DNA of 33,807 bases, taken from contig JADGAO010000004.1 of the NCBI GenBank assembly GCA_015231995.1, forward strand, positions 1-33,807, written 5' to 3'. The position numbers and the translations under genes are program-made. The notes below the pieces were generated by a model. The model did no database searches. It was given only the letters and a program-made list of their open reading frames with translations, and was not told where the DNA came from. Of this stretch, positions 1-7,108 are shown piece by piece; the first letter of the stretch is position 1, and each line of letters opens with the position of its first letter. This DNA is from Nitrospinota bacterium. Its GTDB lineage: Bacteria > Nitrospinota_A > UBA7883 > JACRLM01.

Positions 1-55
1 GAGGTGTTCTTCACCTCGGACTCCCAATCTTAGGGCATTTTGACAAACAAAGATG
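1..55. repeat. Direct repeat copy 1, containing a GGTGTTCTTCACC hairpin
   Basis: These 55 bases recur exactly at 125-179. The first 17 bases are self-complementary (GAGGTG and CACCTC around a TTCTT loop). The copy is cut by the window edge, so the left arm of the hairpin may continue outside. It resembles a dispersed REP-like intergenic repeat rather than coding sequence. Confidence 0.75.
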
Positions 56-63
56 ACAATCCT

Positions 64-96
64 GATCCTTCGGTCGCAGGGCCTCCCTCAGGATGA
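64..96. repeat. Imperfect palindromic dispersed repeat
   Basis: On the minus strand this reads TCATCCTGAG ... GAAGGATC, an imperfect palindrome of a type scattered between genes in many bacterial genomes. It lies between the two copies of the 55-bp direct repeat, so the intergenic region is a cluster of several small repeat types. The family resemblance is recalled, not searched. Confidence 0.5.
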
Positions 97-124
97 CACA
101 CTCTGGAAATTGTTGTTGCTGTCC

Positions 125-179
125 GAGGTGTTCTTCACCTCGGACTCCCAATCTTAGGGCATTTTGACAAACAAAGATG
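125..179. repeat. Direct repeat copy 2, with perfect 10-bp stem hairpin at 121-145
   Basis: Exact copy of 1-55. With the four preceding bases it forms a perfect 10-bp stem (121-130 with 136-145) around a TTCTT loop. The core GGTGTTCTTCACC recurs, on the minus strand, in the neighbouring hairpin at 178-202, with different outer stem bases. Conservation of the core and loop with compensating changes in the outer stem points to a family of hairpin repeats. Confidence 0.8.
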
Positions 180-202
180 GCGGGGTGAAGAACACCCCGC
201 CA
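178..202 (-). terminator. Probable terminator of the cytochrome gene
   Basis: A GC-rich 10-bp stem (178-187 with 193-202) with a 5-base loop lies about 57 bases past the cytochrome stop codon. On the minus strand it is followed by ATCTTTGTTTGTC, a T-rich but interrupted tail. The geometry suits a Rho-independent terminator. Because it shares its core with the adjacent repeats, it may be a repeat copy recruited as a terminator. Confidence 0.55.
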
Positions 203-259
203 AGCATCAATGAAAGGCAACGGCGCGAAGGAATTGAAACGCCCACTGGTGGCGTACAG

Positions 260-1402
260 CTACTTCTCCAGCGAGCCTAACGGTATGAGTGTCTGTTCCG
301 TGGCCGACACTAACGGCGCGTAGCTGAGATAGGCGTTGGCGGTAATCGTGACCGGCTCTTTAGGCTTGATGTTGAACATGAACCGGGCCGCTCGGGTTTC
401 GCCGGGGTTGATAGAGCTGTTCTCGATAATCCTTTTGCCGTTGACACATGCGGCGCCTCCGGGCGTGATGACTTTCCCATCCACCCCTGAGATCTTCTTC
501 CCAAACGTCTTTTTCTGGCTCTCCGTCCTGCCATCCGCATCCTTCACGGTCACTTCCAGAATCAGTTCGCGCGGCTGGGTTCCAGTCGGCACGGCGTGGC
601 CGGCACGTGCGTTGGTGACGTCAATATCCACGACATACCGCTCTCCCTTTGAAGGGGCCGACTTGACCAGATGCAGTTTAATCGCCCCTTTCATGGTATC
701 GAGGTTGTGCGAAAGGCTATGGTCGTGAACCTTGCTAGCGGTTGAGGGCTTGATCGCCGGATCCGCCGGAGAGCCGGAAATCCTCGGCATATGGCATCCC
801 TGGCACTGCACGCCTTTGGCGGCGTATCCAGACGTTTTCCACTCGCTGTATGTCGTGGCGGTCTTGACGCCGTGGACGCTTGTTATCTCATGGCAACCGG
901 CGCACAACTCGGACTTGTTGAACCACTCCGCATACGAGGCGGAATGGGCGGGCGATTTGGCGTCTTTCATCGAAGCCCGTTTCTTCCCCGCCACGTCAAG
1001 CTTGAACGGCTCCGGCGACGCCAGGTCCACGCTTTCGATGGAATGGCAGAAATCGCATGTCACCCCCTCGCTTGTGATGGGAAGGGCCGCATCGGCGTCT
1101 TTGGTGGAGATGGTCGTGGGCGCATGGCACTTGAGGCAGGTCTCTTTGGCGGCGCCTTTGGTGGCAAGATACTCCCGGGCGTAGGCCATGCTGAAAATGG
1201 GGTTGGTGAACGACAACGAGTGCAGGGAGCGGGAGAACTCCTCGTAGATGTCCTTGTGGCAAGTCCCGCAGACCTGTGAGCTTGTGAACCCGTGGGCTTC
1301 CACCTTTGCGTCAACGGCGAAGGCAGTGGTGGATATGAAAAGATGCCCCATCAATAGAAAAAGCAGAAGCGTTTTGCCGGCGGTGGTTGAGTGTCTTCTC
1401 AT
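260..1402 (-). CDS. Secreted pentaheme c-type cytochrome (cytochrome c554-like)
   Basis: A 380-aa periplasmic electron-transfer protein. Five CxxCH heme-attachment motifs are visible, starting near residues 45 (CGTCH), 89 (CLKCH), 116 (CDFCH), 167 (CAGCH) and 200 (CQGCH). Further histidines (VHDHSLSH, about 226-232) could be distal ligands. The C-terminal part has no heme motif and looks beta-rich. The N-terminus is a signal peptide: basic MRRHSTTAGK, then a hydrophobic stretch ending TTAFA before VDAKVE. I start at 1402, not at the longer in-frame 1462, because GAGGAGA sits just before this ATG and the signal peptide then begins normally. The heme spacing resembles the cytochrome c554/multiheme family; the redox partner and substrate are unknown. 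It lies 66 bases after the sensor kinase gene on the same strand, so the two may be cotranscribed. Confidence 0.88.
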   Translation of the reverse strand: MRRHSTTAGKTLLLFLLMGHLFISTTAFAVDAKVEAHGFTSSQVCGTCHKDIYEEFSRSLHSLSFTNPIFSMAYAREYLATKGAAKETCLKCHAPTTISTKDADAALPITSEGVTCDFCHSIESVDLASPEPFKLDVAGKKRASMKDAKSPAHSASYAEWFNKSELCAGCHEITSVHGVKTATTYSEWKTSGYAAKGVQCQGCHMPRISGSPADPAIKPSTASKVHDHSLSHNLDTMKGAIKLHLVKSAPSKGERYVVDIDVTNARAGHAVPTGTQPRELILEVTVKDADGRTESQKKTFGKKISGVDGKVITPGGAACVNGKRIIENSSINPGETRAARFMFNIKPKEPVTITANAYLSYAPLVSATEQTLIPLGSLEK

Positions 1403-1468
1403 TCTCTCCTCACTCCAACTGACGTATGAAATAAACATGCGCCGGACACTACGATTCCCCAAAAAACG

Positions 1469-4400
1469 CTATCCCAAAAAACGCCTGACACGCGGGATCA
1501 AATCCTCGGCCATTATGGGTTTGCCGACGAAATCGTCCGCGCCGAGACGGAACGCCTTCTCGCGGCTTTCCATCTGATTGTCGGCGGTTATGATTATAAC
1601 CGGGGTGGAGGCGGTCTCAGGATTCTTTTTGATGGCCTGCAAAAGGTCAAAGCCGCTCATCTTCGGCATCATTATGTCTGTGATTACGATATTCGGACGT
1701 TCGTTTTCCAAAATGCCCAGGGCCTGTTCGCCATCCTCCGCCTCCAGCACGTTAATGCCGATTCTGGCCAGATGCTGTTTGAGCAGGTATCGCACGGGAG
1801 CCTGGTCGTCCACAATCAACGCCACAGGACTGACCGGCGAAAGATTTGCGTAAAACACGCTTCCCCGGCCCTCTTCGGACTCCACGGTCAAATCCCCTCC
1901 CATGGCCGACATAATATCGTGGCTCAAAGGAAGGCCCAACCCTGTGCCCAGCTCCCCCTCCGTTCCCGGCGAAGTGGTTTTTTCCTCGTGCCGGAAGAGG
2001 AACGGAAGGAAGCTCTTCTTTATCCCGACGCCCGTGTCTTGCACGGCGACAATTCCGTTTCCCGGGGCGAACACCCTTACAACCCCTCCCCTCGAGGTGA
2101 ACTTCACGGCGTTCGTGAGAAGGTTTTGCAGTACCTCTACAAACAGGTTGAGGTCCGCGTATAACCTTGACCCGGCCGGAATTTCGTTGGAGAGGGCGAC
2201 TCCCTTGCCAGCCGCCTGCTGGGAGATGTGGGCAAGCGCCATTGTCACCACCACCGACGCGTCGAAAAACCTGAATGCCGGCTTTATTTTGCCTGTCCTG
2301 AGCCTGCTTATGTCCAACAGCTCGTCTATCATATGGATCATGCGATGCCCGCTTTGCAGGACGTGGGTCATGATATCCCTGTTGCGTTCGCTGACTGTCT
2401 CGTCATTTATGACTTCCAACAGGCCGATGATGCTTGCAAACGGAGATTTGAGGTCGTGGGCGACAAGCGAGACGAACTTGTCCTTGAGTTTCGTGGCTTC
2501 CTCCGCCCTCTCTTTGGCCTCCGTAAGCTCCCGCATGATCCTCTGGCGCTCCGTTATATCCGAAAACGCCACCACCACGCCAGTGACCTGGGAGTCATCT
2601 ATCATGGGAGAAGCGATAATGCTGGCGGAGAACATTCCGCCGTCCTTCCTGGTAAGAAGCTCGCCGTCAGCGAGGTGGGTTTGACCAGAGCTGAGAGCTT
2701 TGTAAGCTGGGCAGTCGCATTTTTGTATGGTTGATCCGTCTTCTTTTTTTCCATGGAAACGCCTGTGCACGTCCATCCCCAAAAGCTCCGCTTCAGACCA
2801 TCCGAGAAGCCGTTCGGCTTCCGGGTTCATGAACGTAAGGCGCCCTTCCGAGTCGAGGGCGTAGACGCCCTGCCCTATTACGGAGGTTATTTCGCGTATC
2901 TTCTTCTCGCTCCTCGCCACCGCCTCCTCCGCCTCCTTGCGGTCGGTTATGTCGAAACAGGAGCCTATATAGCCGATGAACTCGCCGGATGATGAAAACC
3001 TCGGAGTTCCGTTGTCCAGCACCCATCTGTACGCCCCATCTTTCCTGCGCAACCGGTACATCATGGAAAAAAATTTCCGGGCGTTAAAGGATTTAATGTA
3101 CATGTCCACACAACGCTCCCGGTCGTGCGGATGGACCCCCTGCGCCCAGCCGTCGCCCATTTCATCCTCCAACGGCCTGCCGGTGAAGTCGAGCCAGCCT
3201 TTGTTGAAGTAATTGCATTTCGCGTCCGTCCCCGACATCCAGATGAGAACGGGCGCGCTGTCGGCGACGAGGCGGAACCGGTTTTCGCTTTCGCGCATGG
3301 CTTCTTCGGCCTTCTTGCGTTCGGTGATGTCGCTGATGACGCCGTGCCAGAGAGTCCCTCCGTCCGCCTCCCGTTCGGGGATCGCGTTGCCGAAAAGCCA
3401 TCGCTCCTCGCTATCGTAACGCTTGAGCCGGAACTCGATCTGCCATGGCGTCAAATCCCGCGCCGACGCCTGCACGGAAGCCATCAGAGGCCCCAAATCG
3501 TCGGGATGCACTGCGGCAAACGCCTTGGCCGCATCCTCGCGCACTTCCTCCGGGCCGACCTGGGCTATATCGCGCAGGGATTCGCTGGCGTAAGGAAAAC
3601 AGAAACTGCCATCCGGGCGCGCCCGGAACTGGTACACAACGCCCGGAACCCGGCTGGCGATTTTATCGAGGCGGTCAAGGGCCTCCTGCCTTTCCTCCTC
3701 TGCCTTCCTGCGTTCCGTGACGTCAATGAACGTGCCAGCCACCAACCCCGTATTCACGCGGAACAGCGTGCCTTCCACCCATTTATCCAGACGAGCGATG
3801 CGCTCCAGATAACTGTAGGGCTTCCCGGTGCGTTCCACTTCGCCGAAGATGTCGAGCCATTTCCTGTCCAGGCCGGGGATCGTCGCATACGCCTTTTTCC
3901 CCACGACATCTTCCTTTTTCGAGTTAAGTATCCTTAAGCACTCATCGTTTACTTCGATCGTGATGTAATCGACAGGATGCCCCTGTTCGTCGAAGACCAT
4001 TTTGTTGAGCGCAAAACCGCTCACCATTTTTTCAAACAGATTGCGGAATTTTTCTTCGCTCTCTTTGAGGGCCTGCTCCGTCCGCTTGCGCTCGGTGGCG
4101 TCGCGCACCAGAGCCAGAATGCGCGTCTGGCCGCCAATGTACGCAAATCGAAGGCTTACCTCGACCCAAAACAAATGTCCGTCGCGGGCGCGCGCCAGCC
4201 AGTCGAAAGTCTGCGGTTCCCGGCTCGCCAACCCGATTTTTTCAGCGGCCTCGACGGACGAATATGGGGGTATGCCGGCGCTAAGGTCGTCCGGGCCGCA
4301 GGCAAGCGCTTCTTCGCGGGTAAACCCGTACATCTCGCACATGCGGGGATTGACGTCTATGATTCTCCCGGTTTGGGCGTCGTGAATGAATATCGCGTCA

Positions 4401-6097
4401 TTGACGGCGCTGAATATCTCGCGGAATTTCTTCTCGCTCTCTTCCAGAGCTTTCTCCGCCAGCCTGCGTTCGGTGATGTCCTGGAGGGCTGTGACCCTGA
4501 TCCGCCGCCCCCCAAATTCCATCATCCGGGCGCGAATCTCGATGGGGAAGAATGAGCCGTCTTTCCTCATTCCCATAATCTCGTACGGTTTCTCGTAACC
4601 GGCGGCGATGTTGGCGGCAACGATTGCGTGGTAATCGGGCGCGGTCAGCTCCAGCGCGTTTCTTCCGGCAAGCTCCTCGACCGTTTCATACCCGAACATC
4701 CCCAGAAAGGCCCGGTTGACGTCAATAAAACGGCCCTGCTCGCTGATGGCGATCCCCTCGAACGACGCCTCGGCCAACTGCCGGAACCTCTGCTCGCTCT
4801 CCCTTAGTTTCTCTTCGGCGATTTTTCTTTTTCCCACCTCATCGGCGAGTTTGTCGCGGGAGCCGGTCGTCGTTCTCAGATTAACCGCCATCTGGTTGAA
4901 GGCCATGGCAAGGCTTCCCAACTCGTCGCTGGATAATTCCTCCATATGGATGTCGTAATCGCCATCGCCGATACGTTTGGCGTATTTTTCCATCCGCGCC
5001 ACCGGCCGGGCCATCCGCCAGCCAAAGTACATTGCGGACAGCCCCATGAGCGCGATAAGAACGCTTCCCGCCAACGCGATCTCCCGCGTGCGCTTCCATG
5101 ATTCGGAGATGGCCTCGCCAAGACCCTGCGAAATGACGACGAACCATGGCTCCCCCTGGTTGCCCAACTGGTGCTCTATGGAACCCGCAGAGCCGCTGAA
5201 CCCGTATTCCCCTGCGTCGTTAGCCATCTTCACAGGCGCGTAGCCTGTCAGCGTCTGCCCCCCTGTGTCTTTGAAAATAATGGAGCCGGAAGCCCTGGCC
5301 CCCAGTTTTTCCACAAGGGCGGACGGGGCGTCGCCGGTGAGCGGCCTGACTCCTGGCGCAAGAACGATTTGACCGTTGCCTCTTACTATCATCAGTTTGC
5401 CTGTGGCGCCGGGGCGGAAACTTTCTATGACCTTATTCAATGTCGAGGTGATGTCATGGTTGCATTTAAGCCTCCCGATAACCTCGCCGCCTTCCACAAC
5501 CGGGATGGTGACTCCGATGACGTAACCATTAGAGCTTGCGTCGTATCCCCGGTCTTCAAAAAACCCGCGCCCCCTGCCGCCGTCACCGGTAGCCATCCAC
5601 CAAGATTTGTGGTGAGGGGCAAGGACGGGAGGATGCTTCATGGTGGCGATGATGACGCCGTATTTGTTTGTGAGGAAAATCTCGCCGTATTCGCCGGGGA
5701 ACTCCCGTTCGTGCTCCCTGAAATACTCCGCGACTGCGTTTGTCGTGTATGGCCGCACAAACTGGTCGTCCTCCTTTTTTGCCTGTGTCCACGCCTCGTT
5801 AAGGCGCGCTATCTCCATTCGCCTTTTGTCCAAGGAGAGTTGGGCAAACTGGCTGTTGCTCTCCGCAAGAGCGTTGATGACGACGTGAGACCGCGAGAGA
5901 ACGGAGGCTATGTGGGCTTTTTCTTTAAGAGTAATGGATATGCGCTCTGCTCGCTCCAACGCGGTTTGTTCGAAAAATATTTTCTGGACATGGATATCGG
6001 CGTCGCGGGCTTCGATGAAATACAGAACGGATATGGCGAGCAGGAAGGCGCCGCCTATCCCGAAAATGGCGAAAGCGAACTTATACTGCAGTTTCAT
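1469..6097 (-). CDS. Six-PAS hybrid sensor histidine kinase with C-terminal receiver
   Basis: A 1542-aa membrane sensor. In order: TM helix (about 8-28); periplasmic Cache-like sensor region (about 30-330); second TM (about 340-360); HAMP (about 361-412); six PAS units (about 436-548, 555-672, 680-796, 808-927, 936-1054, 1064-1184), most ending in a PAC-type D[IVA]T[ED]R motif; HisKA with phospho-acceptor His1214 in AHDLKSP; HATPase with N box near 1325, DTGVGI (1354) and GTGLGLP (1384); and a receiver with acidic pair Asp1430/1431, phospho-acceptor Asp1474 in TDIMMP and Lys1526. All catalytic residues for ATP-driven autophosphorylation and intramolecular phosphotransfer are present. There is no DNA-binding output domain, so a separate phosphotransfer protein or regulator elsewhere is expected. 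The ATG follows an AT-rich leader with no clear Shine-Dalgarno. The signal is unknown; the adjacent cytochrome hints at redox control. Confidence 0.93.
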   Translation of the reverse strand: MKLQYKFAFAIFGIGGAFLLAISVLYFIEARDADIHVQKIFFEQTALERAERISITLKEKAHIASVLSRSHVVINALAESNSQFAQLSLDKRRMEIARLNEAWTQAKKEDDQFVRPYTTNAVAEYFREHEREFPGEYGEIFLTNKYGVIIATMKHPPVLAPHHKSWWMATGDGGRGRGFFEDRGYDASSNGYVIGVTIPVVEGGEVIGRLKCNHDITSTLNKVIESFRPGATGKLMIVRGNGQIVLAPGVRPLTGDAPSALVEKLGARASGSIIFKDTGGQTLTGYAPVKMANDAGEYGFSGSAGSIEHQLGNQGEPWFVVISQGLGEAISESWKRTREIALAGSVLIALMGLSAMYFGWRMARPVARMEKYAKRIGDGDYDIHMEELSSDELGSLAMAFNQMAVNLRTTTGSRDKLADEVGKRKIAEEKLRESEQRFRQLAEASFEGIAISEQGRFIDVNRAFLGMFGYETVEELAGRNALELTAPDYHAIVAANIAAGYEKPYEIMGMRKDGSFFPIEIRARMMEFGGRRIRVTALQDITERRLAEKALEESEKKFREIFSAVNDAIFIHDAQTGRIIDVNPRMCEMYGFTREEALACGPDDLSAGIPPYSSVEAAEKIGLASREPQTFDWLARARDGHLFWVEVSLRFAYIGGQTRILALVRDATERKRTEQALKESEEKFRNLFEKMVSGFALNKMVFDEQGHPVDYITIEVNDECLRILNSKKEDVVGKKAYATIPGLDRKWLDIFGEVERTGKPYSYLERIARLDKWVEGTLFRVNTGLVAGTFIDVTERRKAEEERQEALDRLDKIASRVPGVVYQFRARPDGSFCFPYASESLRDIAQVGPEEVREDAAKAFAAVHPDDLGPLMASVQASARDLTPWQIEFRLKRYDSEERWLFGNAIPEREADGGTLWHGVISDITERKKAEEAMRESENRFRLVADSAPVLIWMSGTDAKCNYFNKGWLDFTGRPLEDEMGDGWAQGVHPHDRERCVDMYIKSFNARKFFSMMYRLRRKDGAYRWVLDNGTPRFSSSGEFIGYIGSCFDITDRKEAEEAVARSEKKIREITSVIGQGVYALDSEGRLTFMNPEAERLLGWSEAELLGMDVHRRFHGKKEDGSTIQKCDCPAYKALSSGQTHLADGELLTRKDGGMFSASIIASPMIDDSQVTGVVVAFSDITERQRIMRELTEAKERAEEATKLKDKFVSLVAHDLKSPFASIIGLLEVINDETVSERNRDIMTHVLQSGHRMIHMIDELLDISRLRTGKIKPAFRFFDASVVVTMALAHISQQAAGKGVALSNEIPAGSRLYADLNLFVEVLQNLLTNAVKFTSRGGVVRVFAPGNGIVAVQDTGVGIKKSFLPFLFRHEEKTTSPGTEGELGTGLGLPLSHDIMSAMGGDLTVESEEGRGSVFYANLSPVSPVALIVDDQAPVRYLLKQHLARIGINVLEAEDGEQALGILENERPNIVITDIMMPKMSGFDLLQAIKKNPETASTPVIIITADNQMESREKAFRLGADDFVGKPIMAEDLIPRVRRFLG

Positions 6098-6233
6098 ATT
6101 TAAATGCCATTAAAAATCAAACGGGTTTAAGTCCGCTGATACCCCTGGACAGGTATGAACCCCTTTAATGATCACGGGTATTGCAGTCTCATTTTATAAC
6201 ATTTCGGCATAGCATGTAAGACTGACTGACGCC

Positions 6234-6332
6234 GTTCAGCCTGAAAAAGACCAGACGGAGGCGTTCAAACAGTGGTTCGGTGACAGCAAGGTTGTGGACG
6301 AGGATGGGAAGGGAAGTTTGTCGAAGCCTTAA
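6234..6332 (+). pseudogene. Fragment of a phage ART/MuF-type polymorphic toxin protein
   Basis: The plus strand encodes a short open stretch with FKQWFGDSKVVDE, followed by divergent residues and a stop. This motif resembles the F[KR]xWFGDSKVVDENG segment that precedes the VYHGT core in phage-encoded ADP-ribosyltransferase/polyvalent proteins (recalled, not searched). There is no start codon and the catalytic part is missing, so only a remnant survives. It lies just outside the tRNA attachment site, which suggests an earlier or tandem phage integration at the same locus. Confidence 0.5.
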
Positions 6333-6407
6333 TTTTCCGCCAACTGCTTATACTTTGCTCACATTAAAAGCTCGTGAATCTTCTAATCGCGCAACGCTTT
6401 GATTAAA

Positions 6408-6454
6408 TGGTGCCCCCGGCGTGATTCGAACACGCGGCCTACGGATTAGGAATC
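6408..6454 (-). other. Attachment site: 3' portion of tRNA-Arg(CCU)
   Basis: On the minus strand this reads as the 3' part of a tRNA. It has the anticodon loop TTCCTAA (anticodon CCT at 6448-6450), a T arm GCGTG-TTCGAAT-CACGC, the acceptor strand CGGGGGC, discriminator A and an encoded CCA at 6410-6408. The 5' half of the anticodon stem does not pair fully (GATGA against TCCGT), and no D arm or 5' acceptor strand follows, so this is not a functional tRNA. The pattern is what tyrosine-recombinase integration into a tRNA 3' end leaves at the far end of the element. By polarity the element lies to the right, with the intact tRNA-Arg beyond base 33807. Confidence 0.8.
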
Positions 6455-6456
6455 AT

Positions 6457-6920
6457 CGGTCTATGGAATATCCACAACACTGCATAACAAGCTACAACGC
6501 TTAACAACAATTAATTCATAGTGATAAATCAATTCAAGGTCAAGGCTATTGTTGTGACCTGTTGTCATTTATCTTGGTGAACTTAAGTTTACCCTCTCTG
6601 TTTTGAGATTAAAAGGGTGGCCTATAACATTGCCACCCAATGCCATGTCTCGATGGTTTCCCGGAAACGCCATCGTGAAGTTCTCACCTTGCCAGCGAAA
6701 ACCCGCTGTAAGCTGGAGACATACCCGGAGCTAATCCACCTCAATCCTCCTATTGGAACTAATGCTGGCAGTGGTATTTGGAAGCGATCTCAAAAACAGC
6801 ATTGCAATTGCTAAATGCCAAGTATCTCAGTCATGCCTCCTTTTTTATCTCTACTGTCTTATCACCTGTTACGGCCATAAGCACCCGTGCACTATACCCT
6901 TTATCTACATGACGTTCTCC
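6457..6920. other. Gene-poor island end, probably decayed
   Basis: I find no convincing gene in about 460 bases. Several short frames are open on the minus strand (for example a 35-aa frame from 6568 and a 23-aa frame beginning MLFLRSLPN near 6800), but they lack ribosome binding sites and end quickly. A plus-strand frame at 6617-6814 has an unnatural composition. The stretch holds one relaxed copy of the GAAC-N4-GTTC palindrome (6576-6593). Recombinase arm sites could be here, but I cannot identify them. Confidence 0.5.
6576..6593. promoter_or_regulatory. Relaxed copy of the island palindrome (site D)
   Basis: The sequence is GGTGAAC-TTAA-GTTTACC, an 18-bp palindrome with one broken pair. 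It differs from the exact 16-mer at 31248 at three positions. It lies about 120 bases inside the tRNA attachment site. A regulatory or recombination role is inferred from similarity to the other copies only. Confidence 0.35.
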
Positions 6921-7058
6921 TCACTGGTGTAAGCAGTTTATTTGCCATCCGGGTATAGCATCCGTAGTTACTACGTTTTTGTGCATTCTGTCACTAACAT
7001 CGTATACAAATACCTTCCCGTTCCTGTTACGGGTAATCTCGTATAATACATTTTCCAT
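6921..7058 (-). CDS. Small hypothetical protein after the AddA-like gene
   Basis: A 45-aa frame starting MENVLYEITRNRNGKVF. It has a textbook ribosome binding site, GAGGAG six bases before the ATG, and begins 50 bases after the AddA-like stop on the same strand. The frame ends at a TGA (6921-6923) but stays open for another 29 codons in the same phase (GERHVDKGYSAR onward) to a second TGA near 6831-6833. That suggests a once longer protein of about 75 residues cut by a nonsense change, though the first stop may be genuine. I do not recognise the family. A GAAC-N4-GTTC palindrome sits directly upstream of the ribosome binding site, so it may have its own regulated expression. Confidence 0.45.
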   Translation of the reverse strand: MENVLYEITRNRNGKVFVYDVSDRMHKNVVTTDAIPGWQINCLHQ

Positions 7059-7070
7059 CACCAACTCCTC

Positions 7071-7086
7071 GTGAACTTATGTTCAA
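7071..7086. promoter_or_regulatory. Island palindrome, near-exact copy (site C)
   Basis: GTGAACTTATGTTCAA matches the exact 16-mer found at 20819 and 31248 at 14 of 16 positions and keeps the full GAAC-N4-GTTC core. It lies between the AddA-like stop (7109) and the ribosome binding site (7065-7070) of the small ORF, so a bound protein could control that ORF. Confidence 0.45.
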
Positions 7087-7108
7087 AATTTTAGCGAACG
7101 ATGGGTCA

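Noticed and set aside
1-202. CRISPR array
   Set aside because: Only two copies of the 55-bp repeat, about 70 bases between them containing another palindromic repeat, and no cas gene in the window.
3125-3937. 270-codon plus-strand frame opposite the sensor kinase
   Set aside because: It lies entirely within the kinase gene on the other strand. Its composition (rich in R, P and H) and lack of any motif or ribosome binding site show it is an antisense shadow of GC-rich coding sequence.
5171-6103. 310-codon plus-strand frame opposite the kinase N-terminus
   Set aside because: The minus-strand reading has clear TM, Cache and HAMP features here, whereas this frame has no recognisable domain; it is an antisense shadow.
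6408-6480. Complete functional tRNA gene
   Set aside because: The 5' acceptor strand and D arm are missing and the anticodon stem does not pair, so it is only the 3' fragment.
6617-6814. 65-codon plus-strand frame near the island end
   Set aside because: No ribosome binding site, no motif, unnatural composition and no neighbouring gene on that strand.
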